A stretch of DNA of 49,262 nt from NCBI GenBank assembly GCA_019155205.2, contig JAHNZQ020000005.1:34452-83713 (forward strand), written 5' to 3'. The stretch comes from Gracilaria vermiculophylla. Taxonomy: Eukaryota > Rhodophyta > Florideophyceae > Gracilariales > Gracilariaceae. Under the pieces are notes generated by a model. The model had not been told where the DNA came from. It made no database searches and saw only the letters and a program-made list of their open reading frames with translations. The position numbers were made by a program, and so were the translations under genes. Shown here in pieces: positions 20,604-29,348 of this stretch; the stretch's first letter is position 1, and each line of letters begins with the position of its first letter.

Positions 20604-20852
20604 ATGCTAAAAAAACGCAAATTACATGTCAAAATTGGTGATAGAGTAAGAATTATTTCAGGGTTTAATAAAAATGAAACTGGTGAAGTGATTAAAATTA
20701 ATAAAAAAACTGGGAAATTACTAATCAAAGGAATTAATTTTAAGTTTAAACATATTAAACCAAACAATGAAAATGAAATTGGTGAAATTAAACAACTTGA
20801 AGCCCCTATTCATCATTCAAATGTAAGATTAAATTTAAAAGAAGTATCTTAA
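20604..20852 (+). CDS. rpl24: 50S ribosomal protein L24
   Basis: The 82-residue protein has a KOW motif at its start (HVKIGDRVRIISGFNKNETG) and INFKFKHIKPNNENEIGEI, typical of L24, an assembly initiator of the large subunit. The ATG directly abuts the rpl14 stop, and GGAGGT, the best Shine-Dalgarno sequence I saw here, lies inside the last codons of rpl14, so translation is probably coupled. Confidence 0.94.
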   Translation: MLKKRKLHVKIGDRVRIISGFNKNETGEVIKINKKTGKLLIKGINFKFKHIKPNNENEIGEIKQLEAPIHHSNVRLNLKEVS

Positions 20853-20853
20853 T

Positions 20854-21570
20854 ATGCTAAATCAACATTCATTAGAAGAGATTGCTGACATTTATAATTT
20901 ACTTGGCGATATAAAAAAAGAGTACGAAGAAGGAATTAAACCTATCTTAATAAAGAATAGTCCAAAATTATTTCGAAATCCACATACTGTTCCAAAATTA
21001 AAAAAAATTCAAATTAATCGTGGTCTTGGATTAGCTGCTCAAAATACTAATATTTTAAAAAAAAATATTGAAGAGTTTGAAAAAATTACTGGACAAAAAC
21101 CACTGATTACAAAATCTAAAAAAGCTATTGCAGGATTTAAAATTCGAGAAGATATGGAATTGGGTTTGAGTGTTACCTTACGTGGCGAAAAAATGTACAC
21201 ATTTTTAACAAAATTGTTATTTTTTACATTTGCACAAATCCGAGATTTCAGAGGTTTATCATTACGAAGTTTTGATAAAGCAGGAAATTACACATTAGGG
21301 TTAAAAGAACAATTAATTTTTCCCGAAATTGATTATGATGATGTTGAACAAGTTCAAGGATTTACAATTAACATAATTTTAGAGCATGGTTCACCAAAAT
21401 ATCGTTCAGAATCCATTGATAAAATTTTAAATGGAATGATTTTATTTAAATTTTTAAGATTTCCCTTAAATGACTGTGGATATTATGATAAATATGAATC
21501 ATTTTCTGAGATTAACCGCAATTGGGATAAAAAAAGACATTTAAAAAGAAAACGATGGTCACAAGAATAA
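20854..21570 (+). CDS. rpl5: 50S ribosomal protein L5
   Basis: The 238-residue protein contains VPKLKKIQINRGLGLAAQNT, TGQKPLITKSKKAIAGFKIR and LRDF-type RDFRGLSLRSFDKAGNYTLG, the L5 core that binds 5S rRNA. Only one base separates it from rpl24. It is longer than bacterial L5 (about 180) through an amino-terminal extension and a charged tail (KKRHLKRKRWSQE), as seen in other red-lineage plastids. Confidence 0.95.
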   Translation: MLNQHSLEEIADIYNLLGDIKKEYEEGIKPILIKNSPKLFRNPHTVPKLKKIQINRGLGLAAQNTNILKKNIEEFEKITGQKPLITKSKKAIAGFKIREDMELGLSVTLRGEKMYTFLTKLLFFTFAQIRDFRGLSLRSFDKAGNYTLGLKEQLIFPEIDYDDVEQVQGFTINIILEHGSPKYRSESIDKILNGMILFKFLRFPLNDCGYYDKYESFSEINRNWDKKRHLKRKRWSQE

Positions 21571-21603
21571 AAATTAAAATAGATTTTTTATAAGGAGTTA
21601 ATT

Positions 21604-22002
21604 GTGGTAACCGATACTATTTCAGATATGTTAACAAGAATCAGAAATGCTCATATGGTAAAACATCAAATTGTTCAAATTCCTGCTACTAAAATGTCTC
21701 TTGCAATTGCAGAAATATTAAAAGAAGAAGGTTTCATTGAAGATTTCGAAAGTTATACTGAAGAGGAAAGAAAATATTTATTAATATCTTTAAAATATAC
21801 TGGAAAATCTCGAAAATCAGTCATTTCTAAAATTGAGCGAATTAGTAAACCAGGCTTAAGAGTCTATTCCAATTCAAAAAAATTACCAAGAGTTTTAGAT
21901 AATTTAGGGATCGCAATTCTTTCAACTTCGAAAGGAGTAATGACAAACTTAAAAGCAAAAGAACTTGGAATTGGTGGCGAAGTTTTATGTTATATTTGGT
22001 AA
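21604..22002 (+). CDS. rps8: 30S ribosomal protein S8
   Basis: The 132-residue protein starts at GTG, preceded by AAGGAG about 6 bases away, and reads [20 protein letters not shown], the S8 start. It ends [20 protein letters not shown] before VLCYIW, also typical. S8 is a primary binder of 16S rRNA. There is no ATG near the conserved start, so GTG is used. Confidence 0.95.
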   Translation: MVTDTISDMLTRIRNAHMVKHQIVQIPATKMSLAIAEILKEEGFIEDFESYTEEERKYLLISLKYTGKSRKSVISKIERISKPGLRVYSNSKKLPRVLDNLGIAILSTSKGVMTNLKAKELGIGGEVLCYIW

Positions 22003-22010
22003 GCAAAAAA

Positions 22011-22060
22011 GAAATAACCAAGTCGTAACGAAGTAACTCGTTAGAGTTAGAGTTAGACTA
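22011..22060 (+). repeat. Dispersed repeat (copy at 22011)
   Basis: A near-complete forward copy: GAAATAACCAAGTCGTAACG, then AAGTAACTCG, then TTAGAGTTAGAGTTAGACTA. It fills most of the gap between rps8 and rpl6, inside the ribosomal transcription unit. Confidence 0.8.
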
Positions 22061-22095
22061 ACTAGAAGAAATAAAGATATTAGGGAGTTTTTAAA

Positions 22096-22632
22096 ATGTC
22101 ACGTATAGGCAAATTACCAATTACTATACCCGAAAATGTAGATGTTACTTACAATGATGTAGAAATTACAGTTAAAGGAAAATTTGGAAAATTAACAATA
22201 AATCTTCCAGATGAAATTGATTTAAGTCAAACAAATCAAAAATTAACTGTAGGATTAAAGAAGGAAACTAAAAAAGTTCGTGCACTTCATGGTTTATACC
22301 GAACATTAATCAATAATATGATGATAGGAGTTTCAACTCAATTTGATTTAACTCTTGAATTGAAAGGTGTTGGGTATCGAGCAGTCGTTCAAGGAAATGA
22401 AATAGTTTTAAGCTTAGGGTATAGTCACCCAGTTAAAATCCAGATTCCAAAAGAAATTTCAGTTGAAGTTGTTAAAAATACAACAGTCAATTTAAAATCA
22501 TGTGATAAAGAATTATTAGGTTTATTTGCTGCAAATATTAGAGCTTGGCGCCAACCAGAACCTTATAACGGGAAAGGTATTTTATACAAAGGTGAACAAA
22601 TTGTTCAAAAAGATGGGAAATCCGCAAAATAA
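22096..22632 (+). CDS. rpl6: 50S ribosomal protein L6
   Basis: The 178-residue protein begins MSRIGKLPITIPENVDVTYN and ends with RQPEPYNGKGILYKGEQIVQ, the conserved L6 carboxyl motif. Two similar domains are seen, as in all L6. It sits near the factor-binding site. GGGAG lies before the ATG. The dispersed repeat separates it from rps8. Confidence 0.96.
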   Translation: MSRIGKLPITIPENVDVTYNDVEITVKGKFGKLTINLPDEIDLSQTNQKLTVGLKKETKKVRALHGLYRTLINNMMIGVSTQFDLTLELKGVGYRAVVQGNEIVLSLGYSHPVKIQIPKEISVEVVKNTTVNLKSCDKELLGLFAANIRAWRQPEPYNGKGILYKGEQIVQKDGKSAK

Positions 22633-22712
22633 TATCTTCTAATCTCTTCCTTTAAAAATTATTTGAATCATGGATAATATTTTTACAGTTTAAAAAAATT
22701 AAAAATAGAAAT

Positions 22713-23120
22713 ATGAAATTTTCACAAAGAACTTTGCTAAAGTTGAAAAATAAAAATAAAAAATTAAACCCCAGAAAGTACAAACAATTAAAGCGCCAAT
22801 CAGTAAGGGGTCGAATCAAAGGTACACTCGAACGTCCAAGGTTATCAGTCTATCGTTCAAATGAAAACATTTATGTCCAAATTATTGATGATACGAATTC
22901 ACACACTTTAATTTCTTGTTCAACTTTAGACCCTACCATTAAACTTGCTCTTTCAACTGGACGAACATGTGATGCGTCAAGATTGATGGGAGAAAAATTA
23001 GCTGAATTAAGTTTAAAAAACAATATTACAAAGATTGTTTTTGATCGCGGACCTTATCTCTATCATGGTCGGATTAAAGCATTGGCAGATGGTGCAAGAG
23101 CTGGTGGTCTACAATTTTAA
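22713..23120 (+). CDS. rpl18: 50S ribosomal protein L18
   Basis: The 135-residue protein contains [20 protein letters not shown] and ends [20 protein letters not shown] plus AGGLQF, the L18 signature. L18 helps L5 bind 5S rRNA. The amino end is strongly basic and longer than in bacteria ([20 protein letters not shown]). Confidence 0.95.
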   Translation: MKFSQRTLLKLKNKNKKLNPRKYKQLKRQSVRGRIKGTLERPRLSVYRSNENIYVQIIDDTNSHTLISCSTLDPTIKLALSTGRTCDASRLMGEKLAELSLKNNITKIVFDRGPYLYHGRIKALADGARAGGLQF

Positions 23121-23160
23121 ATTCAGATTTGGAAATAAATATACAAGTTAAATATCTTCT

Positions 23161-23697
23161 ATGACTAGCGATTTAAAAAAAATAAACAAATTAAAACCCA
23201 ATTCTCGACGAAAACAAAATATACAAGAACCCAAATTAGTTGAACGATTAATAAAAATTAGTCGAGTTTCAAAAGTAACAAAAGGTGGTAAAAAACTAAG
23301 TTTTCGAGCAATTGTAGTAGTCGGAGATGAGAATGGACAAGTTGGTGTGGGAGTTGCCAAAGCCGACGATGTAGTAAATGCATTTAAAAAAGCAAAAACT
23401 GATGGTCGAAAAAATATTATAAAACTTCCCATCACTAAATCATTTAGTATTCCTCATAGCGTTATTGGAGATTTTGGAGCTTGCAAAGTATTTATGAAAC
23501 CTTCAATCGAAGGTTCAGGTGTGATTGCAGGTGGAGCAGTTCGTATTGTATTAGAAGTTGCAGGCGTTAAGAATGTAATTGCAAAACAATTAGGATCAAA
23601 TAATCTATTAAATAATGCTCGAGCTTCCATTTGTGCCTTAGAAAACCTAACTACAAAGTCACAAGTAGCAAAAAAGCGAAATTTAGATTTGAAATAA
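23161..23697 (+). CDS. rps5: 30S ribosomal protein S5
   Basis: The 178-residue protein contains VTKGGKKLSFRAIVVVGDEN and GQVGVGVAKADDVVNAFKKA, the S5 double-stranded RNA-binding signature, and VLEVAGVKNVIAKQLGSNN. S5 takes part in decoding accuracy and mRNA unwinding. The ATG at 23161 gives a typical basic amino end. Confidence 0.95.
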   Translation: MTSDLKKINKLKPNSRRKQNIQEPKLVERLIKISRVSKVTKGGKKLSFRAIVVVGDENGQVGVGVAKADDVVNAFKKAKTDGRKNIIKLPITKSFSIPHSVIGDFGACKVFMKPSIEGSGVIAGGAVRIVLEVAGVKNVIAKQLGSNNLLNNARASICALENLTTKSQVAKKRNLDLK

Positions 23698-23726
23698 CTA
23701 AATAATTATCAATTAAAATCAACACT

Positions 23727-24983
23727 GTGAAACTCAATAAAGAAATTCGAGATATTGTTTTAAACCGAGTATTAATAACTCTTGGAATTTTATTATTCAT
23801 TCGAGTAGGAACATTCCTTCCAGTTCCAGGTATTAATCATAATGATTTAGCATTTTATATACAAAATAGCCCAGTAACAAAAAGTTTAGTTAGTACGTTT
23901 GCAGGAAATGACACTTTTGTTATTGGTCTATTTACTTTAAATATATTTCCTTATATTAATGCTTCTATTTTAATTCAATTAATTCTAGGATTATCACCAA
24001 AGCTGGCAAAATTACAAAAAGAAGGTGATCTTGAAGGGAAACGACAAATTAACAGATTAACACGTCTTATAACTTTAATTTTTGCAATTATTCAAAGTGT
24101 TAGTCTATCATTGTATTTAAAACAAATTCTATTTGAGTGGAATTACTCATTAGCCTTTGAGATTAGTCTTTGGTTAACAACTGGTGCAATGATTATTCTA
24201 TGGCTAAGTGAATTAATTACGGACTATGGACTAGGAAATGGAGCGTCATTACTTATTTATACAAATATTATTTCAAATTTACCAAATCTTATTAAGTCGA
24301 TATTTATAGAAAATAATGATAATCTTTCAATTTTATCTGGAATTGGAATTATTTTAGTAATATTTTTTTCGCTCTATGGAATTGTCTTTTTACAAGAAGG
24401 GATGTGTATTATCCCTTTAATTTCATCAAAACAGTTAAATCAAGAATCACGTCAACGCTCAGGAACAACTTATAATTATCTTCCTTTGCGGTTTAATCAA
24501 GCTGGAGTGATGCCCATTATTTTAACTACGACACTATTAATAGTTCCAAGTTATATAAGTAATTTAGGCCTATTACCTAAGTTTGATTTACCAATAATTT
24601 TTGAATCTTTCAAATTTTTCTATTGGATTGGATATTTTGGATTAATCTTAGTATTTAGTTCGTTTTATTCCTCAGTTGTTTTAAATCCAAAAGATATATC
24701 AGATCAATTACAAAAAATGTCTGTCGCAATACCTGGGAAACGACCTGGGATACAAACAACATTTTATTTAAAACGATTAATGAAAAGAATAACATTAATT
24801 GGAGCAACTATGCTTGCTACATTAGTAACTGTACCAAATTTTATAGAATCAAGCTTAAATATTAGTAGTTTAAATGGATTTAGTACAACTTCTTTATTAA
24901 TCTTAGCCGGTGTAGTCTTAGATTTAGTTCGTGAGGTAACAAATATTTACTATTCAAATATTTATAACGACAAGTATCAATAA
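23727..24983 (+). CDS. secY: Preprotein translocase channel SecY
   Basis: SecY is the membrane channel used with SecA (2194-4854) to move proteins into or across the thylakoid. The 418-residue protein has ten predicted helices. The first carries the plug region PVPGINH, and later segments include YITDYGLGNGASLLIYTNI-type motifs and the cytoplasmic loop IPGKRPGIQTTFYLKRL. The start is GTG at 23727 (KLNKEIRDIVLNRVL); no ATG fits and no Shine-Dalgarno is obvious. Position after rps5 and before rpl36 is as in the bacterial spc operon, but rpl15 is absent, as is usual in plastids. Confidence 0.95.
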   Translation: MKLNKEIRDIVLNRVLITLGILLFIRVGTFLPVPGINHNDLAFYIQNSPVTKSLVSTFAGNDTFVIGLFTLNIFPYINASILIQLILGLSPKLAKLQKEGDLEGKRQINRLTRLITLIFAIIQSVSLSLYLKQILFEWNYSLAFEISLWLTTGAMIILWLSELITDYGLGNGASLLIYTNIISNLPNLIKSIFIENNDNLSILSGIGIILVIFFSLYGIVFLQEGMCIIPLISSKQLNQESRQRSGTTYNYLPLRFNQAGVMPIILTTTLLIVPSYISNLGLLPKFDLPIIFESFKFFYWIGYFGLILVFSSFYSSVVLNPKDISDQLQKMSVAIPGKRPGIQTTFYLKRLMKRITLIGATMLATLVTVPNFIESSLNISSLNGFSTTSLLILAGVVLDLVREVTNIYYSNIYNDKYQ

Positions 24984-25004
24984 AAACTATTATTTAAATT
25001 TAAT

Positions 25005-25118
25005 ATGAAAGTTCGTCCATCAGTCAAAAAAATGTGTGATAAATGTCGAGTAATTAAGCGACATGGTAAAATTATGGTAATTTGTTCCAATCCTAAACAT
25101 AAACAACGTCAAGGATAA
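25005..25118 (+). CDS. rpl36: 50S ribosomal protein L36
   Basis: A 37-residue protein, [20 protein letters not shown] then [17 protein letters not shown]. The Cys-Cys-Cys-His pattern (CDKC, ICSNPKH) is the zinc-ribbon of L36. It lies between secY and rps13, as in bacteria. Too short to be listed by most ORF finders. Confidence 0.95.
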   Translation: MKVRPSVKKMCDKCRVIKRHGKIMVICSNPKHKQRQG

Positions 25119-25138
25119 TATTTTAAAGGAGTCAAAAA

Positions 25139-25507
25139 ATGGTCAGATTAGTTGGTGTTGATTTACCAAGAAATAAAAGAATTGTCTATTCTCTTACTTA
25201 CATTCATGGAGTTGGTCTTACATCTGCAAGAAAAATTGTTGAGCTTGCAAATATTAGTCCAGAAACAAGAACCAATGAATTAACTACAGAAGAAACAATT
25301 GCTTTACGTCAAACTTTAGAAGAGAGTGATTTAAAACTTGAAGGTGATTTACGAAGATTTAATGGATTAAATATTAAGCGATTAAATGAAATAAATTGTC
25401 ATCGAGGAAAACGGCATAGAAATAACCTACCGGTTCGAGGTCAACGAACTCGAACAAATGCCCGCTCAAGACGAGGCTCGAAAAAAACTGTTACTGGTAA
25501 AAAGTAA
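25139..25507 (+). CDS. rps13: 30S ribosomal protein S13
   Basis: The 122-residue protein begins [20 protein letters not shown] and ends with [20 protein letters not shown], the typical S13 tail that reaches P-site tRNA. AAAGGAG lies before the ATG. It follows rpl36 by 20 bases. Confidence 0.96.
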   Translation: MVRLVGVDLPRNKRIVYSLTYIHGVGLTSARKIVELANISPETRTNELTTEETIALRQTLEESDLKLEGDLRRFNGLNIKRLNEINCHRGKRHRNNLPVRGQRTRTNARSRRGSKKTVTGKK

Positions 25508-25564
25508 TAGTTTTCAACTAGTACCGAAGCAACTGGTATCTTAAATTTATTTGAAATTTTTTAT

Positions 25565-25957
25565 ATGGCACAAACAACGAAAAAAGCAATTACTAAAAAA
25601 GATAAAAATAGTTTTACCAATGGAATCGTTCATATTCAATCAACATTTAACAATACGATTGTAACGATTACTAATCTAACAGGTGATACTATTTCTTGGG
25701 CTTCAGCTGGAAGTTCAGGATTTAAAGGAGCTAGAAAAAGTACCCCATTTGCAGCTCAAACAGCGGCAGAAAAAGCTGCCTTAGAAGCCTTAAGCAGTGG
25801 TATGAAAAATGTTGAAATATTAGTACGAGGTCAAGGATCAGGGCGTGAAACAGCTATTCGAGCAATTGAAGGTGCGGGGTTTGGTATTTCTTCAATTCAA
25901 GATATAACATCAGTTCCACATAATGGTTGTCGACCACCAAAACGACGTCGAGTTTAG
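25565..25957 (+). CDS. rps11: 30S ribosomal protein S11
   Basis: The 130-residue protein contains [40 protein letters not shown] and the ending [20 protein letters not shown], all diagnostic of S11, which lines the E-site mRNA path. A reverse dispersed repeat copy begins within its stop codon. Confidence 0.96.
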   Translation: MAQTTKKAITKKDKNSFTNGIVHIQSTFNNTIVTITNLTGDTISWASAGSSGFKGARKSTPFAAQTAAEKAALEALSSGMKNVEILVRGQGSGRETAIRAIEGAGFGISSIQDITSVPHNGCRPPKRRRV

Positions 25958-26000
25958 TCTAACTCTAACGAGTTACTCCGTTACGAGTTAGAGTTAGACT
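25955..26000 (-). repeat. Dispersed repeat (copy at 25955, reverse)
   Basis: TAGTCTAACTCTAACG, then AGTTACTCCG, then TTACGAGTTAGAG and TTAGACT: the reverse element, with TAGTCTAACTC at one end and GAGTTAGACT at the other forming an inverted repeat. Its first three bases are the stop codon of rps11. Confidence 0.8.
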
Positions 26001-26038
26001 TGCTTTGCTTAGAAAAGATAGTTCTACTAAATTAAACT

Positions 26039-26989
26039 ATGAATAACATTTCTATTAAGTGTCTTAAATCAGAACAGATCCAATCAGGTGCTTGTCATGG
26101 TCAATTTGTAATTAATTCTTTACGTATAGGACAAGGAATAACAATTGGAAATCAGTTAAGACGAGTTCTTTTAGGTGATTTGGGTGGTATAGCTATTTCG
26201 GCCGTTCGGATTGCAGGAATAACTCATGAGTTTTCAACAATTCCTGGAGTTCGAGAAGATATTTTAGAAATTTTGTTAAATCTAAAAGGTATTGTTTTTA
26301 AAAGTAAAACAAAAGATATTCAATTTGGTCGATTAAAAATTCAAGGGCCAAGTGTTATCACAGCGGATTTAATTCAACTTCCATCAAATTTAGAAATTGT
26401 AAATCCAAATCATTATATTTCAACACTATCAACATCCAATATTCTTGAAATTGAATTTAAATTTGAATATGGAAGGGGATATAAATTAGCTACTCAATCT
26501 TTTTCAGATGAAGATGAAAATTATCTCCAATTGGATGCAATTTTTATGCCTGTTCAAAAGGTAGATTTTAAAATAGAAAATATTTATGATAATGCTAATA
26601 ATATTAGTGAAAGGTTATTCTTAGATATTTGGACAAATGGTAGTATATTACCAAGTGATGCTCTTGAATCAGCAGCTCAAATTATTATTGACTTATTTGG
26701 ATTATTGCTGAACAATAAAAATACGAATGAAATTAATCAATTAGATTCAAAAATTCAATCAATTAGTATTGAACCATATACTAACATTGCAATTGAAGAA
26801 TTGCAATTATCTGTTCGAGCCTATAATTGTTTGAAAAAAGCTCAAATAAATACCGTCGGTGATTTATTAAAATATTCTCCAGAAAAACTCCAAGAACTTA
26901 AAAATTTTGGGCGTAAATCTGCGGATGAAGTTTTCTCTACACTAAAAAAGAAATTAGGTATAATCCAGGAAGACCTGGTCGATCGTTAA
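26039..26989 (+). CDS. rpoA: RNA polymerase alpha subunit
   Basis: The 316-residue protein starts plastid bacterial-type polymerase assembly. The dimerisation domain has LRIGQGITIGNQLRRVLLGD near residue 30. The carboxyl domain has a helix-hairpin-helix region LQLSVRAYNCLKKAQINTVG followed by DLLKYSPEKLQELKNFGRKS. The normal family sequence runs to about KKKLG; the last residues, IIQEDLVDR, come from a 41-base duplicate of part of rpl13 read in another frame (26960-27000 equals 27312-27352). The duplicate also supplies the stop codon. The rest of the protein is ordinary. It sits between rps11 and rpl13 as in other red-lineage plastids. Confidence 0.95.
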   Translation: MNNISIKCLKSEQIQSGACHGQFVINSLRIGQGITIGNQLRRVLLGDLGGIAISAVRIAGITHEFSTIPGVREDILEILLNLKGIVFKSKTKDIQFGRLKIQGPSVITADLIQLPSNLEIVNPNHYISTLSTSNILEIEFKFEYGRGYKLATQSFSDEDENYLQLDAIFMPVQKVDFKIENIYDNANNISERLFLDIWTNGSILPSDALESAAQIIIDLFGLLLNNKNTNEINQLDSKIQSISIEPYTNIAIEELQLSVRAYNCLKKAQINTVGDLLKYSPEKLQELKNFGRKSADEVFSTLKKKLGIIQEDLVDR

Positions 26990-27000
26990 AAATAAAAAAA
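26960..27000 (+). repeat. 41-bp exact duplicate of part of rpl13 at the 3' end of rpoA
   Basis: The 41 bases beginning ATAATCCAGGAAGACC are identical to 27312-27352 inside rpl13. In rpl13 they encode the conserved NNPGRPGRS region, so rpl13 is the likely donor. Here they encode the last residues of RpoA in a different frame and run 11 bases past its stop. Confidence 0.93.
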
Positions 27001-27079
27001 TTATTTTGAAATAAGAAATGATTTTATTTGTACTTTTTAATTGACTCTTACTCTTCATTATTTATTTTCAAAACCGATT

Positions 27080-27559
27080 ATGAATTCATTAAATAAAACA
27101 TTTTTACCCACCAAAAATTACAAAAATAGAAATTGGTTTCTTATTGATTGTAAAGGACAAAAGTTAGGCCGTCTTGCCACGATAATTACAGCAGTATTAA
27201 AAGGAAAAATAAAACCTCATTATTTTCCTTCCATTGATATCGGAGATTATATAATTTTAGTAAATGCAGATTCAATTATTGTAAACGAAGACAGTAAACA
27301 CTATATTGTTAATAATCCAGGAAGACCTGGTCGATCGTTAAAAATAAAAAAAGTGTCTCAATCTCTTCCAAAATTTACTATTGAAAGAGCAGTGAAAGGA
27401 ATGTTATCAGAAACTGAGACAAAAAGATTAATGAGAAGATTAAATATTTATAATGATCAAAATCATCCTCATCAGGCTCAAAGTCCAATAGAAATTAATA
27501 TTTCTGAATTCTATTCGAATCCACAATTAGCTGTTACCTTTTCTGATTTAAATTCCTAA
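27080..27559 (+). CDS. rpl13: 50S ribosomal protein L13
   Basis: The 159-residue protein contains NRNWFLIDCKGQKLGRLATI, the L13 start motif, and FTIERAVKGMLSETETKRLM in the middle. The frame is open to a TTG at 27041, but the ATG at 27080 fits. The segment NNPGRPGRSLKIKK is the source of the duplicate in rpoA. L13 is an early-assembly protein that binds 23S rRNA. It is followed by rps9, as in the bacterial rplM-rpsI pair, after a hairpin that may end part of the transcripts. Confidence 0.95.
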   Translation: MNSLNKTFLPTKNYKNRNWFLIDCKGQKLGRLATIITAVLKGKIKPHYFPSIDIGDYIILVNADSIIVNEDSKHYIVNNPGRPGRSLKIKKVSQSLPKFTIERAVKGMLSETETKRLMRRLNIYNDQNHPHQAQSPIEINISEFYSNPQLAVTFSDLNS

Positions 27560-27572
27560 TTTCTTAATTTTA

Positions 27573-27607
27573 ATAAAAAACTCCTAAGAAATTAAGGAGT
27601 TTTTTAT
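27573..27607 (+). terminator. Hairpin with T run between rpl13 and rps9
   Basis: A perfect 13-base inverted repeat (27573-27585 and 27595-27607; ATAAAAAACTCCT against AGGAGTTTTTTAT) with a 9-base loop and built-in T6 is a classical intrinsic terminator. An upstream strand at 27555-27566 can pair with the right half of the loop and the arm instead, so two alternative folds exist. Confidence 0.7.
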
Positions 27608-27659
27608 CAAAATTAAATCAAAAATTTAAAAAATACTACAAATATAATTATAAATATTT

Positions 27660-28076
27660 ATGAGTTCTAAAATGGAATTAATTTTTCAAAAAAAGAATAT
27701 TGGACTTGGGAAACGGAAACAAGCAGTTGCAAGAGTTTTCCTTATCCCTGGAGAAGGGAATCTTATTATTAATAAAACTAATGGAGATAAGTATCTACAA
27801 TACAATGATACTTATTTAAATACTGTATGGTCACCATTAGAGAATTTAAACTTAGACAAGCAATTTGATGTTGTAGCTTTAGTTAATGGCGGTGGGCTTA
27901 CTGGGCAGGCTCAAGCTATTCAATTAGGAATTGCTCGGTTATTATCTCAAATGGACCAAGAGAATCGGAAGATTTTAAAACCATTTGGTTTTTTAACCCG
28001 TGATTCACGAATTAAAGAAAGAAAAAAATATGGTTTACGAAAAGCCAGAAAAGCACCGCAATACTCAAAACGTTAA
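27660..28076 (+). CDS. rps9: 30S ribosomal protein S9
   Basis: The 138-residue protein includes GLGKRKQAVARVFLIPGEGN, NGGGLTGQAQAIQLGIARLL and the ending LRKARKAPQYSKR, whose last arginine contacts P-site tRNA. A second ATG lies four codons in (27672); either start may be used. It follows the rpl13 hairpin. Confidence 0.95.
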   Translation: MSSKMELIFQKKNIGLGKRKQAVARVFLIPGEGNLIINKTNGDKYLQYNDTYLNTVWSPLENLNLDKQFDVVALVNGGGLTGQAQAIQLGIARLLSQMDQENRKILKPFGFLTRDSRIKERKKYGLRKARKAPQYSKR

Positions 28077-28104
28077 GATATTATATTTGTTGATAAACTA
28101 ACAT

Positions 28105-28323
28105 ATGCCAAAATCTGATATACATCCTAGATGGTTTAAAAATACACCCGTTTTATGCGATGGAAAACCACTTTGTTTAATTGGTTCAACCAAACCTGAA
28201 TTACAAATTGATATTTGGTTAGCAAACCATCCTTTTTATACAAATTCACAAGTTATGATTGACAGTGAGGGAAGAGTTGAGAAATTTATGAAAAAATATG
28301 GATTAGATACAAGTACTCAATAA
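28105..28323 (+). CDS. rpl31: 50S ribosomal protein L31
   Basis: The 72-residue protein begins MPKSDIHPRWFKNTPVLCDG and includes PELQIDIWLANHPFYTNSQ and DSEGRVEKFMKKYG, typical of L31. Only one of the four zinc-type cysteines is evident near the start (VLCDG, then LCLIG), so the zinc site is probably lost or partial, as in many plastid forms. L31 bridges the subunits. Confidence 0.93.
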   Translation: MPKSDIHPRWFKNTPVLCDGKPLCLIGSTKPELQIDIWLANHPFYTNSQVMIDSEGRVEKFMKKYGLDTSTQ

Positions 28324-28357
28324 TTTAAAATTTATTTAGATATAACTGTAATATTTT

Positions 28358-28738
28358 ATGCCAACAATTCAACAATTAGTTCGTTCACGCCGTATACAAA
28401 TTAAAAAAAAAACCAAATGCCCTGCACTCGTGAATTGCCCACAACGGCGGGGCGTATGTACTCGTGTTTATACTACAACACCAAAAAAACCAAACTCTGC
28501 TATTCGAAAAGTAGCACGTGTAAGATTAACATCAGGCTTTGAAGTTACGGCTTATATCCCAGGGATTGGACATAATTTACAAGAGCATTCTGTTGTTCTA
28601 ATTCGCGGTGGTCGAGTGAAAGATTTACCTGGTGTTAGATATCATATTGTTCGAGGTGCACTGGATACTGGTGGGGTAAAAGATCGAACACAAGGGCGTT
28701 CAAAATACGGTGTTAAAAAACCAAAAGCCGACAAATAA
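28358..28738 (+). CDS. rps12: 30S ribosomal protein S12
   Basis: The 126-residue protein includes [31 protein letters not shown] and [20 protein letters not shown], the S12 decoding-centre motifs, with both lysines (KKPNS, GGRVKD) where streptomycin resistance arises in bacteria. It is one continuous exon, unlike the trans-spliced gene of land plants. It heads the str-type order rps12-rps7-tufA-rps10. Confidence 0.97.
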   Translation: MPTIQQLVRSRRIQIKKKTKCPALVNCPQRRGVCTRVYTTTPKKPNSAIRKVARVRLTSGFEVTAYIPGIGHNLQEHSVVLIRGGRVKDLPGVRYHIVRGALDTGGVKDRTQGRSKYGVKKPKADK

Positions 28739-28789
28739 AACGATCTACTTTAGTAAAGAAGAAATTACCAAGAAATTACCAATTATATT

Positions 28790-29260
28790 ATGTCTCGTAG
28801 AAACATTTCAAAAAAACGTTTTCCAGAAACTGATGAAATTTATAAAAGTTATTTAGTTAGTTTATTAATCACAAGAATCTTAAAATCTGGGAAAAAAACG
28901 ATTGCTAAAAGTATTGTCTACCAAGCATTTGAGATTATTAAGCAAAAAACAAAGGAAGATCCATTAACAGTATTTGAAAAAGCAATTCGAAATGCAAGCC
29001 CAATCGTTGAAGTTAAAGCTCGAAGAGTAGGTGGATCAACATACCAAGTACCTATTGAAGTCAGCGGATTTCGAGCAACAAATTTAGCACTCCGTTGGAT
29101 TATTCGATATGCCAATCAACGTGTTGGACGAAGTATGGCGATTAAATTAGCGAATGAAGTTATTGACACAGCTAACGATATCGGTAATACTATTAAAAAG
29201 AAAGAAGAAACTCATAAAATGGCTGAAGCAAATAAAGCTTTTGCACATTTTAGATATTAG
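28790..29260 (+). CDS. rps7: 30S ribosomal protein S7
   Basis: The 156-residue protein includes [40 protein letters not shown] and the ending [16 protein letters not shown], the S7 signatures. S7 starts assembly of the small-subunit head. The 51-base spacer from rps12 contains GAAGAAATTACCAAG, a worn piece of the dispersed repeat, close to the start codon. Confidence 0.96.
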   Translation: MSRRNISKKRFPETDEIYKSYLVSLLITRILKSGKKTIAKSIVYQAFEIIKQKTKEDPLTVFEKAIRNASPIVEVKARRVGGSTYQVPIEVSGFRATNLALRWIIRYANQRVGRSMAIKLANEVIDTANDIGNTIKKKEETHKMAEANKAFAHFRY

Positions 29261-29348
29261 CTTCAATCCAATATTTATTCTCGCTACAAGCTTTCAAATC
29301 AAATCCAATTAAAAAATAAAAAAAAAATAAGGAATAAGGAATTTTATA

